A DNA stretch of 64,000 nt from Tenebrio molitor (lineage: Eukaryota; Arthropoda; Insecta; Coleoptera; Tenebrionidae), in assembly GCF_963966145.1 (NCBI RefSeq), contig NC_091046.1, forward strand, positions 434,001-498,000, given 5' to 3'. Below the pieces are notes generated by a model. It ran no database searches and had not been told where the DNA came from. It saw only the letters and a list, made by a program, of their open reading frames with translations. Position 1 is the first letter of the stretch; the number at the start of each line of letters is the position of its first letter. Below, piece by piece: positions 10,601 to 20,100 of this stretch. The position numbers and the translations under genes are program-made.

Positions 10601-13600
10601 TTGGCTAAAAATGTCAAAATGACAGTACTCGATTAAAATACTGGAATGAAAAGCTGTAAAAACAGCATTAGAACAGCGATTGTTCTTACCACACAAAAAC
10701 AATTTCATTCACTCTTTTGATGATTATCCCATGAACGAAGTGTCAAATTAGGGGTTAGAAAAATTAAAAAAAAAATCCATCAAAAAAAGATCAATATGTA
10801 AAAACAATACTTTAAAGAGTTTTATTGGTGATTAATTCCCACGTACATCAAACGTGCATGTTCAGCCAATCAGAGCGCTTGCTTTCTTCCAATCAAAAAT
10901 GTTTATCGCGGTAAAAACGTCCTGGTACTCAGTCATCTGTCAAAAGTGATTAAAATTTCAGATGTCAGATTCTCAAATTGTTTTTAATAATTAGGTTTTT
11001 AATAACTGTAGGCATTATAAATAAATAATTAACGTTAAAGTTTGTATTCTGGAATTAATCTTGCCAAAAATAACACGACCTAATTTTTTTATATCTGATA
11101 AATTTCCCAATTTTCACTTAAACATTTTTGTTTTAGACAATTTTATACGTTGATATTTGGGCATTTTTATTCAAAGGTTAAATCCTCGAGCTAATAAAGC
11201 TAAAGCTCTCGGGCCTAACCAGAATAAAAATGCTCAAATTCAACTCGTAAAATTGTCAAAGCAAAAAATTTTCGTGAAATTGAAAATTTTATCCTAGTAA
11301 AAAATTAGGTCTTGTTATTTTACCTTCGATTAAATTTATTACGTGGACTTCCATAACACCCTGTATAACGAAATTTACGTCCTTCTGGTATTGTGGGAAC
11401 TAGCTAAGTCGAGTGAGAACATTTAATTATGATGATGATTCTAATAAATGTATGAACAACTGGGAGGCATTCGTTTTGATAATAATTGTGGGACCATAAA
11501 ATGTTCTTGAGACAAACTTTGAAGGTTAAGTCTGATCTCTCGTATAAAACCTGTCGTTTCTATCCATATTGTGATGAAAAACTGAAATATTTTTCATCGT
11601 CCATAACAATTATTGATCGTTTTTCCTTCAAAATGTGTTTTTTCAATTTTCTACGTTTTTCAAAAATGTCTGCAGGTTGCTTACCCCTGTTTCACTTGCA
11701 AGGATAAAGATAAACAAGTAGCGATATATTTTTAAGACTTTTTATGAAAAATTAAATTACGAAAATAAGACAAATTACATTTTAGACACTCACCTATTAG
11801 GTACGTGTTTAATATACTACATGACAAAGAAAGGTAAACACCCAGTACTTATAGTTTTATTTCAGTAAGTTTTTGCGCGCCAATTTTTTTTTTTTGGGTC
11901 AGATAAAAAATGATTAAATTTGCAGCCCTATTTATGAAGTATTCTACCTTTTGTGCTGCTGGTTCGGTTATTGCAAGTAGAAGGAAATTTTGTTTACATT
12001 GAAAATTTTGACTTTTGAATTTTTGAAAATTTGTTGGAAAAGTGTTTTTGTAAGGCGAGAAATGCCGCGAGTGCGTACACTTTGTCGGATTCCTCAGCTT
12101 AGTGACTTTGAAAGAGGGCGGATTTTAGAAATTGCCAGAAGAATTGGCCTATCTGTAGACATCATTTTAAGATGTTGTCAGGCATGGACTCCAGAAGGCC
12201 GTGAACACAGGGCTAGGGGCACCGGACGTCGTAGGATGACAACAAGAGAATCAAGATCAATAAAAGGGTGTTTACCTTTCTTTGTAGTATACTTTCCAAT
12301 TACTTATTATCCCAGACGCCTCAGACGTTACAACAAAATTCATAGTGATTGAGCTATTACATAGAGGATGTAATCGAAATACAAGGAATCATTTTAACCA
12401 CGAGCTACTGGCTTCATGTAGAACTCGGAAAAAATATTTAAAAAATTCTATGTCAAAAAATAAATTGACATTTAATTTTTGAGGTACAATTTTTTATAGT
12501 TACTTTTAGTCTTCTACGTTGTCCCACAACCTCGTAGGTAAAATTTCGGCACATTTTTAAAATACACCCTTGTAGGTATAATATACAGGGTGTCCCGAAA
12601 ATGGCGCACATCCGATGCTAAAAAAATTCTATTGGACTTATTTGCTGATTTGGCGGTCTTTGAAAGTGGCACTTAACAGGTCAATTATTTCGAAATAAAT
12701 GTATTAAATTGTCATGAAAACTACCTCTAATCGTATATGTATATTATCACAAAGTACAAGATCACTCACTATCAATATCCGATTCTGCATAATAGAGAAT
12801 TTAGAAGTTTAGGAAATCGTAAAAATTATCTTAAATTCACTAAGGCAACACTGCAAGGTAATGATGTACGAGTATATCTTTGGTTACATTGTATGTACTA
12901 TTATTTTTGCAATAATTGATTTTTTTGTCTGAAAAATTTTTTCCATGTTTTTTTCATGTACATTAATTTAAACATCCTCGATCAGGTAGTAAGTAGTGAG
13001 AGCGCCATTTTCGGGACACCTCTATATAATATACATATTTATTAAAATTATTCCGTGTATTTCGATTACAGCCTGTATATAGAAATGTGTCTTGAGAATT
13101 TCTTTTTGGTTTTTTGGTAATGATAAATGGTTACGTATATGAAAATTTCACTGGACCACACTCATCTATCGGATGATCAAAAAGTCTTTGGATCGCGGTA
13201 GCCATTAAATGTAAAAACTATCTATAGAATTATTTACTTCTACTGTCCGTAGTTTTTATGTGCACTTCAAAGTAGTGCTAATCTCTCACGGAACTCGTTT
13301 AAATATAAACGAGGCGAATAAATCCAATCACCATTTTCACCACGATTTCCATTACTGTAGTATGATTTAATAATAAAAATTGTATGTTCTCTTTGAAACA
13401 TTTTGAATTATAACCTGCTAACTTGAAAGTTGTCAAATAAATGTCAAAAATCATTGAAATAAATAATTTCCTAGATAGCTTTGTAATTCCCCGGCTACTC
13501 TGATCCAAAGACTTTTTGATGATACTATACTTATATTTTGTTCAATATCAGTTGATTTCCGCTTCTTTTGTGTTTAATTTTTACAGTGAAAAGCAGAAAC

Positions 13601-16600
13601 TTGCCCTATAATTTGCTACAATTTTTTTACACGCATTTCTTCTATCTATTTTGCATTTTACTGCAGTTAGCGACGTTTTTGTTACCTTTAGTCTTCACTT
13701 AGTTTAGAATTTAAAAAATGTCGAAAAAGGAAAAGAATCTTTCAAAAGGATTACGTAATCTTATTATATTCAAACCTGTGAAGTCTCGGAAAAGATGTTT
13801 CAAGCAATTTGACATCACTGAAAGTTACGAAGTAAATATTTTTGAGAGCCTGAAATAATATGAGAACCTAACAGGTGAGTCTTGAAATGTAAAAAAAACA
13901 CATAACTGAATGACGAGCTTTACTTTTTATTGTGTATTACAAAATAACTTTTTTATTTGGAATCAACATCGAGATGTACGAGTAAATATATAAATACTAT
14001 CTCATATCGTGTTTATTACCAAGACCGTGTACTTTCTGTACCGCGTAATCCCAAATATTTTCAATTTTCAAATTTTTATCGTTGGCTCGACAGCTCAGTC
14101 GGCCGAACAAGTATAGTATTTTTACCCCGAATAGAAATATTGACTAAAATCATAAATCACACCAACAAAGAAACAGATCTTAAAGCATCCCATCCGATAA
14201 TTTATGGTGGGGTGTTAAATAACCTCAGCCAAATATTTGGTGACACCCAACGGGCAAAAATGACCGGTTTCTTACCTGTAAGTGTAAGTACCTGTAAGTG
14301 GATTGTAAACTGTTTCTTTGTTGGTGTGATTTATGATTTTAGTCAATATTTCTATTAGGGGTAAAAATACTATAAGAAAAATCCAATTATCCATCACCAC
14401 CATTGCACGTATCGACCCATTTCAGACGTCCGAATTAACACCGAACCACGTCGCTTCGCTCTGTCAATTACTCCCAATTAAGCAGCGGCGATTGGCGTTC
14501 CTGTACAAATTCATCCCAATTACCACCCCGTTGTGCGCAAAAATCCCCCAAACAATGCCAACAACTAGAACAAAGAGAAATCCATCGATGCCCCTACTAC
14601 TACGCACGATCATTTCTCCAAACTAACGGTCCCTCGATTCTCTTCCGCTTCGTTTTAGCGAAACTTGTTTTTGCGCTCGTTCCTAGATCGGCCATTCATC
14701 AGTTAAAAGAGCTCACTTGCTTCGCGGAAGACATGCGAAGTAGAAACGACAAACGACACACGCACACACACACACCTCCAGTTTTGCGGAAAAATACCAA
14801 CACAGATTGTAACTGACGCATTCTTCTAGGGTTTCTTCAGGAGGAGTATACAGAAGCAGATAGAATACAGATGTTTGCGTGACGGCAAATGCCTCGTTAT
14901 ACGTCTCAATAGGAATCGATGTCAGTACTGCAGGTTCAAAAAATGCCTCTCCGTCGGAATGTCCAGGGACTGTAAGTATAATGGAACGGATTTATTTGCG
15001 GTGCGCTGACAGCAGATGTTCTTTATGGCAACACGCAACCGATATAATGGAAGCGAGCGCGAAATTTCAGCTTCTCGAGATTTACATGATCGACTCGGCC
15101 GAGACGGTTAAGATCGGTTTTTCGAGTACAAGACTTGCAGAAAACATTTGCTGTGTTCATGAAGCCATTTTGAAACCTTCGAAATTCGCTATTGCCCTCC
15201 TAATTTGCCTAAAAGTTGTGTGCGAGGAACACAACCGCTGCATTGTCGTTGCAGTGGATAAAATTTTGTACCACATACCTAATAACAGTCAGAACGTTCC
15301 ACTTAGAAAGGATCATGTATCATAATAAAACTGACATGACAGCAGCGACAGTTCATCCTACTCTGTTCAAGCAGTAGCAGCACAATGAATAATTCAACTA
15401 AATTATTCTTTGTTCTTGCGAATGAGAAAACGTTTGACAGTCGACACTGCTGGATTTTTTTTTGTCATACGTAATCGAACTATTATAATTTGTATTCCGT
15501 CGGTCTAACATGAATTACAACACGTTCAGAAACACGTCATTACAACAATCACCGCATTTACATTTTGCACGCAGTAATTGGGTTCCTTGTGGTAATTCTT
15601 CTCGGAACGTTTTTATAAAATGTAGAAATTCATTCGAACTCAAGATAAATTCGACAACACCAACGGTGAGAAAATAATACATACATTTATTTTCTAAAAT
15701 GTAAGCGGAAAAAATTACGTCCATTGAACGTAATTTCCTTAGTTGGTGAATTAAGACAATTATTTTTGGCCAAAAGCCTGATGTTTAATCCAATTCTTGT
15801 TGATAAATGTTTTACGTTCTTGGACTGTATAAATTTCAATGCCTCAAAGATAAAATGTTTTTCGAACGATTTGTTAAAAGTTTCAATTTCAAATTCAGGT
15901 TTAAATTTTTTCTAGAACTAGGAGAGTTTCTTCGATAAAATGACACAGTATAGTTTAGGAATAGACAATAGGAAACTTTTCAACTTTGCAAGCACCAACA
16001 AGAGTCTATTTATTAATATGAAATTTATTTTTGGTAAAAAAAAATAAATAGGTAAACCCACCCGTCTTTGAACGTTACTATAGTAAAATCAAAATTTTGA
16101 ATGAAATATTTGTTTCAACTGTAAAGTCCATTCAAAAAACATCTGGACTGGCAAAATCAAGATTGCAGTTGTTAGGTTGGTTAAATCATTAGTTATTTTC
16201 ATATTGCCCAGTTGTCATCTATGATTTTTTAATTTTTCAAACTATTCATTTGTTTAAATTAAAGTATAATTTGTTTCAAAATCAAAAATCCACCAACACT
16301 GCATTCTACATCGAAAATACAACCGACAACGTCGCCAACTTTTGTTTTTAGTGTGTTTGCAAGTGTCGGAAAAAGTGGGGTTATGAAAGAAAACTGTTGA
16401 CAGCCGTTTTGGTCGTAATTCATCGTGTTTTATTTATTCTCATTTTATTTTTCACTCGAAACGTGTGATATGGTAGCTACCACCTTTTTGTACATAATAA
16501 TTATTTTGTGTTACGTAAATAAACTCAACAGTTCGATGTCAAATTTTGGCGGAACGTTGGGCCAACCCAAAAAAATGAAACTTATTCTAGGGATTTCTTT

Positions 16601-19547
16601 GTTTCTGCCAACATAATTCAACAGGTGGTGGATTTTTGATTTTGAAACAGATTATACTTACCTGTTTTCAGTTTGTCGTGTGTTTTTTATAAACTTTATT
16701 AAATTGCTCCAATTTATTTAGTTGCTGCATTTCACTTCAAGTCTTCGAAGCAATGAATGATTCAAAACATTTTTAGTTCAATAATTAAAAATGAAAACAA
16801 CCTAAATATACATACAGTTAGAGACATGGAATTTCGGGTATCACTGTCAATATACTGTCAAAAAATGTAAAATAAGCTTTACTTTATTAACCTCAATGAT
16901 TGAGATGCGTCTGACGTGAACAGAAAATAAATTTCAAAATTTGACTTTTGAATGTCACGTTGACAATAAAGAGTGATTTACATCGCAATTTTTTGAACTG
17001 ATAGAAAAATTCCGTGTCTGTAACTGTACAACGTGATCAACAATGACTGAGTCTGTTGGCAATGAAACAATTGAAAAGTACTTGTGTTTTTTGTCTCATA
17101 ATTGGCACTGATCGGATTTTTTAAGGATGAACTGGAGTAACAATCTCAGCAAAAAGTTGCGGAATTCTTATAATGCTATGAAACGTTTATTACAAGGAAT
17201 CAATATTTGAAAAAAAGTTTTTAATTTTAGGAAACGAATTGTAATCAGTTGCAAGTGAATTTTGTGTTTATTTTCTTGATATTTAGATAATTACTTACAT
17301 GTGATTTTACAATCTTTTGACTAAGACTGTACGTAAAAGTAAACAGAAGCACACTGAATTCAATTTTCATTGCATTTCTGTTAAAGTTCTTAACGTAACT
17401 GTAGTAAAACGTGCGATATTGCATACCGACGTCAATTATATGCATTTTGTTCACTTTCTATTGAAATTAAAATAGGTACATAACCTCAAAAGCCGTGTTT
17501 TTCAACATATAGGTAATTAGCGATTACATGGAAAATCCTCGACAACTTTTTTTGTAAATTCATTAGAAAATTCTACGATATCGATACTTTATGTGTGAAA
17601 AATTTAAGAAAAATTGGCCATTTTAAAATATGTGTGTAAAATATCCCGAAATTTTAAAAGGTAATAACTTTAAAATTCCTCGATCAATTTTTTTTAAATT
17701 TGGCACAGTACTTTAGCATGGATAGGAGGACTGTTGTACCAATTTTGAGCAATTTTCGCCATTTTTCAATGTTACTCCAGTTCATCCTTGAAAAATGAAC
17801 CTTTGATGGTAAATTTAAAATCTGACAAATTTCATTGTTACCAACAGACTCAGTCATTCTTGTTCACACCGTATTTTGTAACTTGATTTTGATGTTGGTA
17901 CACTCTAGCGAAATTTTTATTACAGTCAGTACAGTCAAAACAAGCATTTTATTTAAATTTTAATTTTGACAGTCCAGGAGTTTTTTGAATTTACTTATAT
18001 TCGATTATAAAATTTTCTCTTCGTGCTGAAATCCAGAGACTAAAAAAGAGTAGAATAGAATACATGTATTATATGTATGTACATGTATTTGTGTTAAAAA
18101 AAGTATCAGCACAAATTTGTAATTTCTTCCAATTTTTATCACTTTTTTTGCTTCAGTTTGCTGCGGCCCTCTTCTCTCGCGCTAATAAAACCACGCCAGT
18201 TCGTTTTGAAAATGTTTAATTGATTTATGATTTAACAATATCAGATTTAAACAAACCGATCATTTGGCAGTTCCGTTCTCAAAATGGGTCCTTGATTGAA
18301 TTATAAAAAATTTAAATTATTATTTACAACATTAAACAGAAAGTGGCACATGACGGACAGCTACAAGTCCGATCAATATCGTTCTCCTAAATTTGGCGGA
18401 GGCGCCGGGATAATCCGGTGCAAATTCCCGTTAACTCATCCAAGTAACATTTTTCGTTCGTTTTCGAGTGAATTTTCGACTTTGCAGCCGTTCGATACGG
18501 CCGAGTACCGAAACGGTCGCGGGAACGGAGCACGGAGGAGTCCTCGCGGGTCACCACCACAGACGCCGACCAGTCCGACTCGGAGACCAAACAACTGGCG
18601 GTTTACGACGTCATTCTCACCGTATCTCAGGCCCACCACGCGAACTGCGGCTACACCGAGGAACACACGCGCAACCTGGTGCGGAAGCCGGTGGTGTTGC
18701 CACCGGCGAGTCCCGCCGACAGCGAAGTGGCCTCTTCCACGGCCGAGTCGATGGAACAGGAACGATGCTGGTTGTGGCAGCAGTTCGCCGCCAACATCAC
18801 ACCGAGCGTCCAGAGGGTGGTGGAATTCGCGAAGAGGGTGCCGGGCTTTTGCGACTTGGGACAAGACGATCAATTAATACTCATTAAGATAGGATTTTTT
18901 GAAATTTGGCTAAGTCACGTGGCCAGATTGACGACGAATAGTCTGATGATGTTCGACGACGGGACGACGATGACGAGACAACAACTGGACATCATGTACG
19001 ACGTAAGTGGAGGAGGTGGCGAAGACGGGTCGGAGTGTTGACAGTTTTTGTGTTTTCAGGCCGACTTCATTTCTTCGGTTCTGCATTTCGCCAGCACGTT
19101 CAACGCATTGTCCTTGAACGACACAGAAGTGGGGCTTTTCTCAGCAGTCGTGTTGCTGACCGCGGATCGAAACGGAATCACGGACGTCAAATCGATAGAG
19201 CATCATCAGGATAAGCTGATCGAAGCTTTGAAAGTTCAGGTGTGTTTATAACCCGAACCGACACAATTTATCTGGCGGTAAAACAGCGCACGAGATGAAT
19301 ACCGTGTATTTATATTTTGATCGTGCTCGATGGAATCTTCTTGTTCTTGTTTCAGGTCGGTCGAAACCACGCCAACGAACCGCAGCTGTTTTCGAGTCTG
19401 CTAATAAAACTGCCAGAACTGAGGAACTTGGGTGCTAAACATTCGGCACACCTAGATTGGTTTCGGATGAATTGGACAAAGTTGACGCTGCCGCCTCTCT
19501 TCGCCGAGATATTCGACATTCCTAAATCCGAAGACGATTTACAGTGA
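1526..19547 (+). CDS. E78: Ecdysone-induced nuclear receptor E78 (NR1E type), multi-exon gene span
   Basis: E78 is a nuclear hormone receptor of the ecdysone response hierarchy that acts in the nucleus on DNA. Coding exons: a probable one at about 1526-1696, then certain ones at 8693-8817, 14830-14971, 18488-19002, 19060-19239 and 19356-19547 (TGA). All junctions keep the frame. The DNA-binding domain has two C4 fingers: CKVCGDKASGYHYG at the start of the first, P-box EGCKGFF across the first certain junction, and second finger CLRDGKCL to CQYCRFKKCL. It is followed by the extension SVRYGRVPKRSR. The ligand-binding domain carries the helix 3-5 signature GFCDLGQDDQLILIKIGFFE and ends with a helix-12-like PPLFAEIFDI. 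Finger sequence and extension fit E78 rather than E75, which has CRVCGDKASGFHYGVHSC. The initiator ATG was not located and probably lies in an exon upstream of 1526 or of the window. Introns of 7.0, 6.0 and 3.5 kb are full of transposons. Confidence 0.95.
2839..3198. mobile_element. MITE a (first of four abutting MITEs)
   Basis: Inverted ends of about 29 bp begin ctattgcgggcaaaaaaagt on the left; the right end, reverse-complemented, begins ctattgcaggcaaaaaaagt. TA lies at 2839-2840 and 3197-3198. No coding capacity. A similar start occurs at 63875. Confidence 0.85.
3197..3558. mobile_element. MITE b (second of four)
   Basis: Inverted ends start ctatggtggacaataaattt (left) and ctatggcggacaataaattt (right, reverse complement). 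TA at 3197-3198 is shared with MITE a and TA at 3557-3558 with MITE c. Contains the motif cataatgacaataaa near its right part. Confidence 0.85.
3557..3917. mobile_element. MITE c (third of four)
   Basis: Inverted ends: caattacggccacggaattt on the left and caattgcggccacggaattt on the right (reverse complement). TA at 3557-3558 is shared with MITE b and TA at 3916-3917 with MITE d. Also carries cataatgacaataaa. Confidence 0.85.
3916..4159. mobile_element. MITE d (fourth of four)
   Basis: Inverted ends tcgtgtgttccaataaaaac and, reverse-complemented on the right, tcgtgtgttccacaaaaaac, both continuing into tcactcgcag. TA at 3916-3917 (shared with MITE c) and 4158-4159. Confidence 0.85.
4501..5618 (-). 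CDS. Crypton-like tyrosine recombinase (two exons)
   Basis: Exon 1 is 5618-5356 and exon 2 is 5296-4501, with a 59-nt intron (donor GTTTGT, acceptor TTTGTAG). The splice joins ...ENAEVR to RFHKVIAFLKRKNERYVPKK in frame and gives about 352 aa without a stop. Start MNVPEEIKKE is preferred; the frame is open further to an ATG at 5738. The N-terminal half looks like a helical core-binding domain (SLARYEREYEEFKNW). The catalytic half has every expected tyrosine recombinase residue: Arg in GACRCDELLSL, a Lys in LRNTKN, the HxxR box GHSFRR, Trp in VGGWKS and the nucleophile Tyr in AEGYVDD. The protein would cut and rejoin DNA to move the element. The tail is Ser/Thr/Asn-rich. The frame and active site look undamaged, so the copy is young or under selection. 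Confidence 0.85.
5790..5887. repeat. Long imperfect hairpin beside the Crypton-like gene
   Basis: Outer arms ccaggtaactggttttactg and cagtaaaaaccattttacct pair. Inner arms ggaggtaactgac and gtcagttatatcctcc pair around a loop tcgtcttcgactc. It is a nearly 100-nt stem-loop with short asymmetries. Confidence 0.8.
6027..6077. repeat. Short inverted repeat
   Basis: cgttgtctgcgctgat and its perfect reverse complement atcagcgcagacaacg are separated by about 19 nt. It lies just outside the inner inverted-repeat element and may be the trace of another foldback. Confidence 0.6.
6682..7118 (-). pseudogene. Broken mariner transposase (DUF4817-like N-terminus, truncated C-terminus)
   Basis: Reading leftwards from 7118, one frame gives EYAEMLILYGECGRNSRED and AREYAIRFLQRL, the helix-turn-helix start typical of insect mariner transposases with a DUF4817-like N-terminus. 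A frameshift near 7020 moves to the frame LRLVSRARDTGSLVPTRQE, then GGPPREARTPEAEVAVLQSF. After about DDDGRRN the sequence jumps to RENLIKRVRLFLLMEGSHFEH, the family's C-terminal end. The whole DDE/D catalytic core is therefore missing. The remnant cannot make an active enzyme. Confidence 0.85.
8693..8817 (+). CDS. E78: E78 exon encoding the first zinc finger
   Basis: The exon lies between acceptor tttgtttgcag and donor AAG|GTACAC. It encodes QHYVAADSNSSSTTKS and then the finger FVPCKVCGDKASGYHYG ... VTSCEGCK. The intron after EGCK is at the classic nuclear receptor position. Length 125 nt: 2 bases plus 41 codons. Confidence 0.95.
9689..9956 (+). repeat. Dispersed repeat family F1, copy A, with terminal stem-loop
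   Basis: Shares long stretches with 38097-38396 (reverse), 55343-55473 (reverse, shortened) and 63470-63728. Marker strings are ttttctcctgtgtgaacgga and aacgtcaagctaat. The distal part is a hairpin: gtgtgtaaattgggctcttt pairs with aaagagccctatttacacac. Confidence 0.8.
10479..10632 (+). repeat. Direct repeat also present at 54943-55094
   Basis: About 150 bp, starting tacagggcaagtcacgtaag and containing ttatttctgaatttattttg and tatgtaatttggctaaaaat. The other copy is highly similar. The tacaggg start suggests a mariner-type element end; no partner end was found. Confidence 0.75.
10830..11272 (+). repeat. Dispersed repeat family F2, copy 1, with terminal stem-loop
   Basis: Highly similar to 48260-48636, for example tttgtattctggaattaatc and ttgccaaaaataacacgacc. 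It ends in a hairpin: gggcatttttattcaaaggt against the aaccagaataaaaatgctca side, with an inner ctcgag...ctctcggg stem. Confidence 0.8.
11821..12290 (+). mobile_element. Internally deleted Tc1-like transposon
   Basis: Inverted ends caaagaaaggtaaacaccca (left, about 11823-11843) and gggtgtttacctttctttgt (right, about 12268-12288). The 470-bp body carries only the start of a transposase, so the copy is non-autonomous. Confidence 0.85.
12062..12268 (+). pseudogene. Tc1-like transposase N-terminal fragment
   Basis: Starts MPRVRTLCRIPQLSDFERGR and includes ILRCCQAWTPEGREHRARG and TGRRRMTTRESRS, the paired-like helix-turn-helix and GRRR linker of Tc1-family transposases (about 69 aa). The frame then runs into the right inverted repeat. 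The DDE catalytic domain is absent. The fragment could still bind DNA if translated, but there is no evidence that it is. Confidence 0.85.
12394..12575. repeat. MITE P, partial copy
   Basis: Shares gagctactggcttcatgtag and cgttgtcccacaacctcgta with the P copies at 35012-35226 (same orientation) and 35677-35888 (inverted). Its left end is missing or overlapped by the S end. Confidence 0.75.
12584..13026. mobile_element. MITE Q, copy 1
   Basis: Ends acagggtgtcccgaaaatgg and ccattttcgggacacctcta are inverted. Body shared with 35325-35666, for example atttgctgatttggcggtct. Mariner-like ends, no coding sequence. Confidence 0.85.
14112..14374. mobile_element. Long-arm MITE
   Basis: About 65-bp nearly perfect inverted arms: left tatagtatttttaccccgaa through caccaacaaagaaacag; right ctgtttctttgttggtgtga through gtaaaaatactata. 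It gives rise to spurious ORFs at 13957-14358 and 14333-14626. Confidence 0.9.
14758..14775. repeat. CA microsatellite
   Basis: A short acacacgcacacacacac run, about 55 nt upstream of the second zinc finger exon of E78. It gives the intron end no special feature. Confidence 0.7.
14830..14971 (+). CDS. E78: E78 exon encoding the second zinc finger
   Basis: Acceptor ttcttctag and donor GACT|GTAAGT bound the exon. It encodes GFFRRSIQKQIEYRCLRDGK, CLVIRLNRNRCQYCRFKKCL and SVGMSRD, ending with one base of the next codon. Finger 2 has all four cysteines. Confidence 0.96.
16265..16656. mobile_element. Inverted-repeat element
   Basis: About 33-bp inverted ends: ttgtttcaaaatcaaaaatc plus caccaac on the left, and gtggtggatttttgattttg plus aaacagatt on the right. 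Its ends resemble, without matching, those of the element at 2356-6022. Confidence 0.75.
16813..17028. mobile_element. MITE, 216 bp
   Basis: Ends cagttagagacatggaattt and, reverse-complemented on the right, cagttacagacacggaattt. TA at 16813-16814 and 17027-17028. The right TA is shared with the next element. Confidence 0.85.
17027..17873. mobile_element. Foldback element abutting the previous MITE
   Basis: Inverted arms: caatgactgagtctgttggc at 17041 and ccaacagactcagtcattct on the right. A second pair is aggatgaactggagtaac (about 17126) and gttactccagttcatcct (about 17772). TA at 17027-17028 and 17872-17873. Confidence 0.75.
18488..19002 (+). CDS. E78: E78 exon: hinge and first half of the ligand-binding domain
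   Basis: Acceptor tttgcag, donor GAC|GTAAGT. It encodes the DNA-binding extension SVRYGRVPKRSRERSTEE, a Ser/Thr/Asp-rich hinge, then helices including WLWQQFAANITPSVQRVVEF and the signature LGQDDQLILIKIGFFEIW. It is GC-richer than the flanking introns. Length 515 nt; it ends at a codon boundary. Confidence 0.96.
19060..19239 (+). CDS. E78: E78 exon: middle of the ligand-binding domain
   Basis: Acceptor tgttttcag, donor CAG|GTGTGT, 180 nt or exactly 60 codons. It encodes ADFISSVLHFASTFNALSLN through VKSIEHHQDKLIEALKVQ. The intron before it is only 57 nt. Confidence 0.95.
19356..19547 (+). CDS. E78: E78 terminal coding exon with AF-2 helix
   Basis: Acceptor cttgtttcag. It encodes VGRNHANEPQLFSSLLIKLP, LRNLGAKHSAHLDWFRMNW and the C-terminus PPLFAEIFDIPKSEDDLQ, then TGA at 19545-19547. 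The LFAEIFDI segment fits the helix 12 co-activator surface. Confidence 0.95.
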   Translation, partial: VGRNHANEPQLFSSLLIKLPELRNLGAKHSAHLDWFRMNWTKLTLPPLFAEIFDIPKSEDDLQ

Positions 19548-20100
19548 TCTACGATAAGGAAAATGGACGAGAGACGAGTGTTTTAATACTAGTGTTCAGA
19601 TTTTTTGGCTTATTGCAGTTTATTTCCTGATAAAATTGTGATCGCCATGAATCTTGCTGTAGTAATCAGTGTACAGGATCGGGACAGAAGTTATGACGTG
19701 ATATCGCTCAACAAACAGAATAGGTATTTCGGTCGTTCGGTTTTGGACGTCGTACGTTCTGTCCTCCCCTATACATGCCTCTTCTTGCTCAAAACGCGCC
19801 AAGGCTGAATTTGCGTGGAAAACGAGATCAATCCGTGATCGACAGGGTCTTCAGCTTTTTATTAGTTGTTTTCGTTTCGAAAATACGTAGTCCACACAGT
19901 TTGACGTATCGTTACATATACATATCATTGTCAAGGTTATTTCTGTGTTTAGTATATCCTTTGTAAATATTGTTGCAAACTCTTTGGTTAATTTTGGTGT
20001 GGAGGTGGTTTTCGGCGCGTGCCGAAAATCCCGGGTTTAAAATAAAGTTAATGTTAGTCATGTATCTTTAATAAACTAATGTCGATAATAGTAGCCATCT
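19548..20100 (+). other. Likely E78 3' UTR
   Basis: Follows the E78 stop. AATAAA occurs at 20041-20046 and 20070-20075, so polyadenylation near 20060-20100 is plausible. A small perfect hairpin (20009-20028) sits just before the first signal. Longer 3' ends cannot be excluded, since AT-rich sequence continues to about 20800. Confidence 0.5.
20041..20075 (+). terminator. Candidate polyadenylation signals of E78
   Basis: Two AATAAA hexamers 29 nt apart, about 500 nt after the stop codon. Confidence 0.45.

Larger units (their letters stand above)
10152..11368. mobile_element. Inverted-repeat element of 1.2 kb
   Basis: Ends gtgttatggaagtacaggta plus ataaattta on the left (about 10158-10187) and the reverse complement form on the right (11331-11367, ending ccataacaccctgtata). 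It contains a solo fragment shared with 54943-55094 and an F2 repeat. No transposase. Confidence 0.65.
12358..13078. mobile_element. Nested MITE cluster (outer element S)
   Basis: Outer inverted ends: tgtaatcgaaatacaaggaa plus tcattttaa on the left, and aaattattccgtgtatttcg plus attacagcctgta on the right. Inside are a P fragment (12394-12575) and a Q element (12584-13026). Both also occur at 35 kb. Confidence 0.75.
8818..14829. other. E78 intron between the two zinc finger exons
   Basis: A 6.0-kb intron with consensus ends. It contains several repeats listed separately (9689-9956, 10152-11368, 11821-12290, 12358-13078, 14112-14374) and a CA run at 14758-14775. 13080-14110 shows nothing recognisable. 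No protein exon was seen. Confidence 0.7.
14972..18487. other. E78 intron after the second zinc finger
   Basis: A 3.5-kb intron containing inverted-repeat elements at 16265-16656, 16813-17028 and 17027-17873. 14972-16260 and 17875-18487 hold no recognised gene. The ORF at 14879-15325 is exon and intron read in the wrong frame. Confidence 0.75.

Noticed and set aside
13957..14626. ORFs of 133 and 97 aa
   Set aside because: They run through the inverted arms of the MITE at 14112-14374.
18296..18887. Arg/Pro-rich ORFs of 139-193 aa on both strands
   Set aside because: Other frames of the GC-rich E78 hinge and ligand-binding exon.
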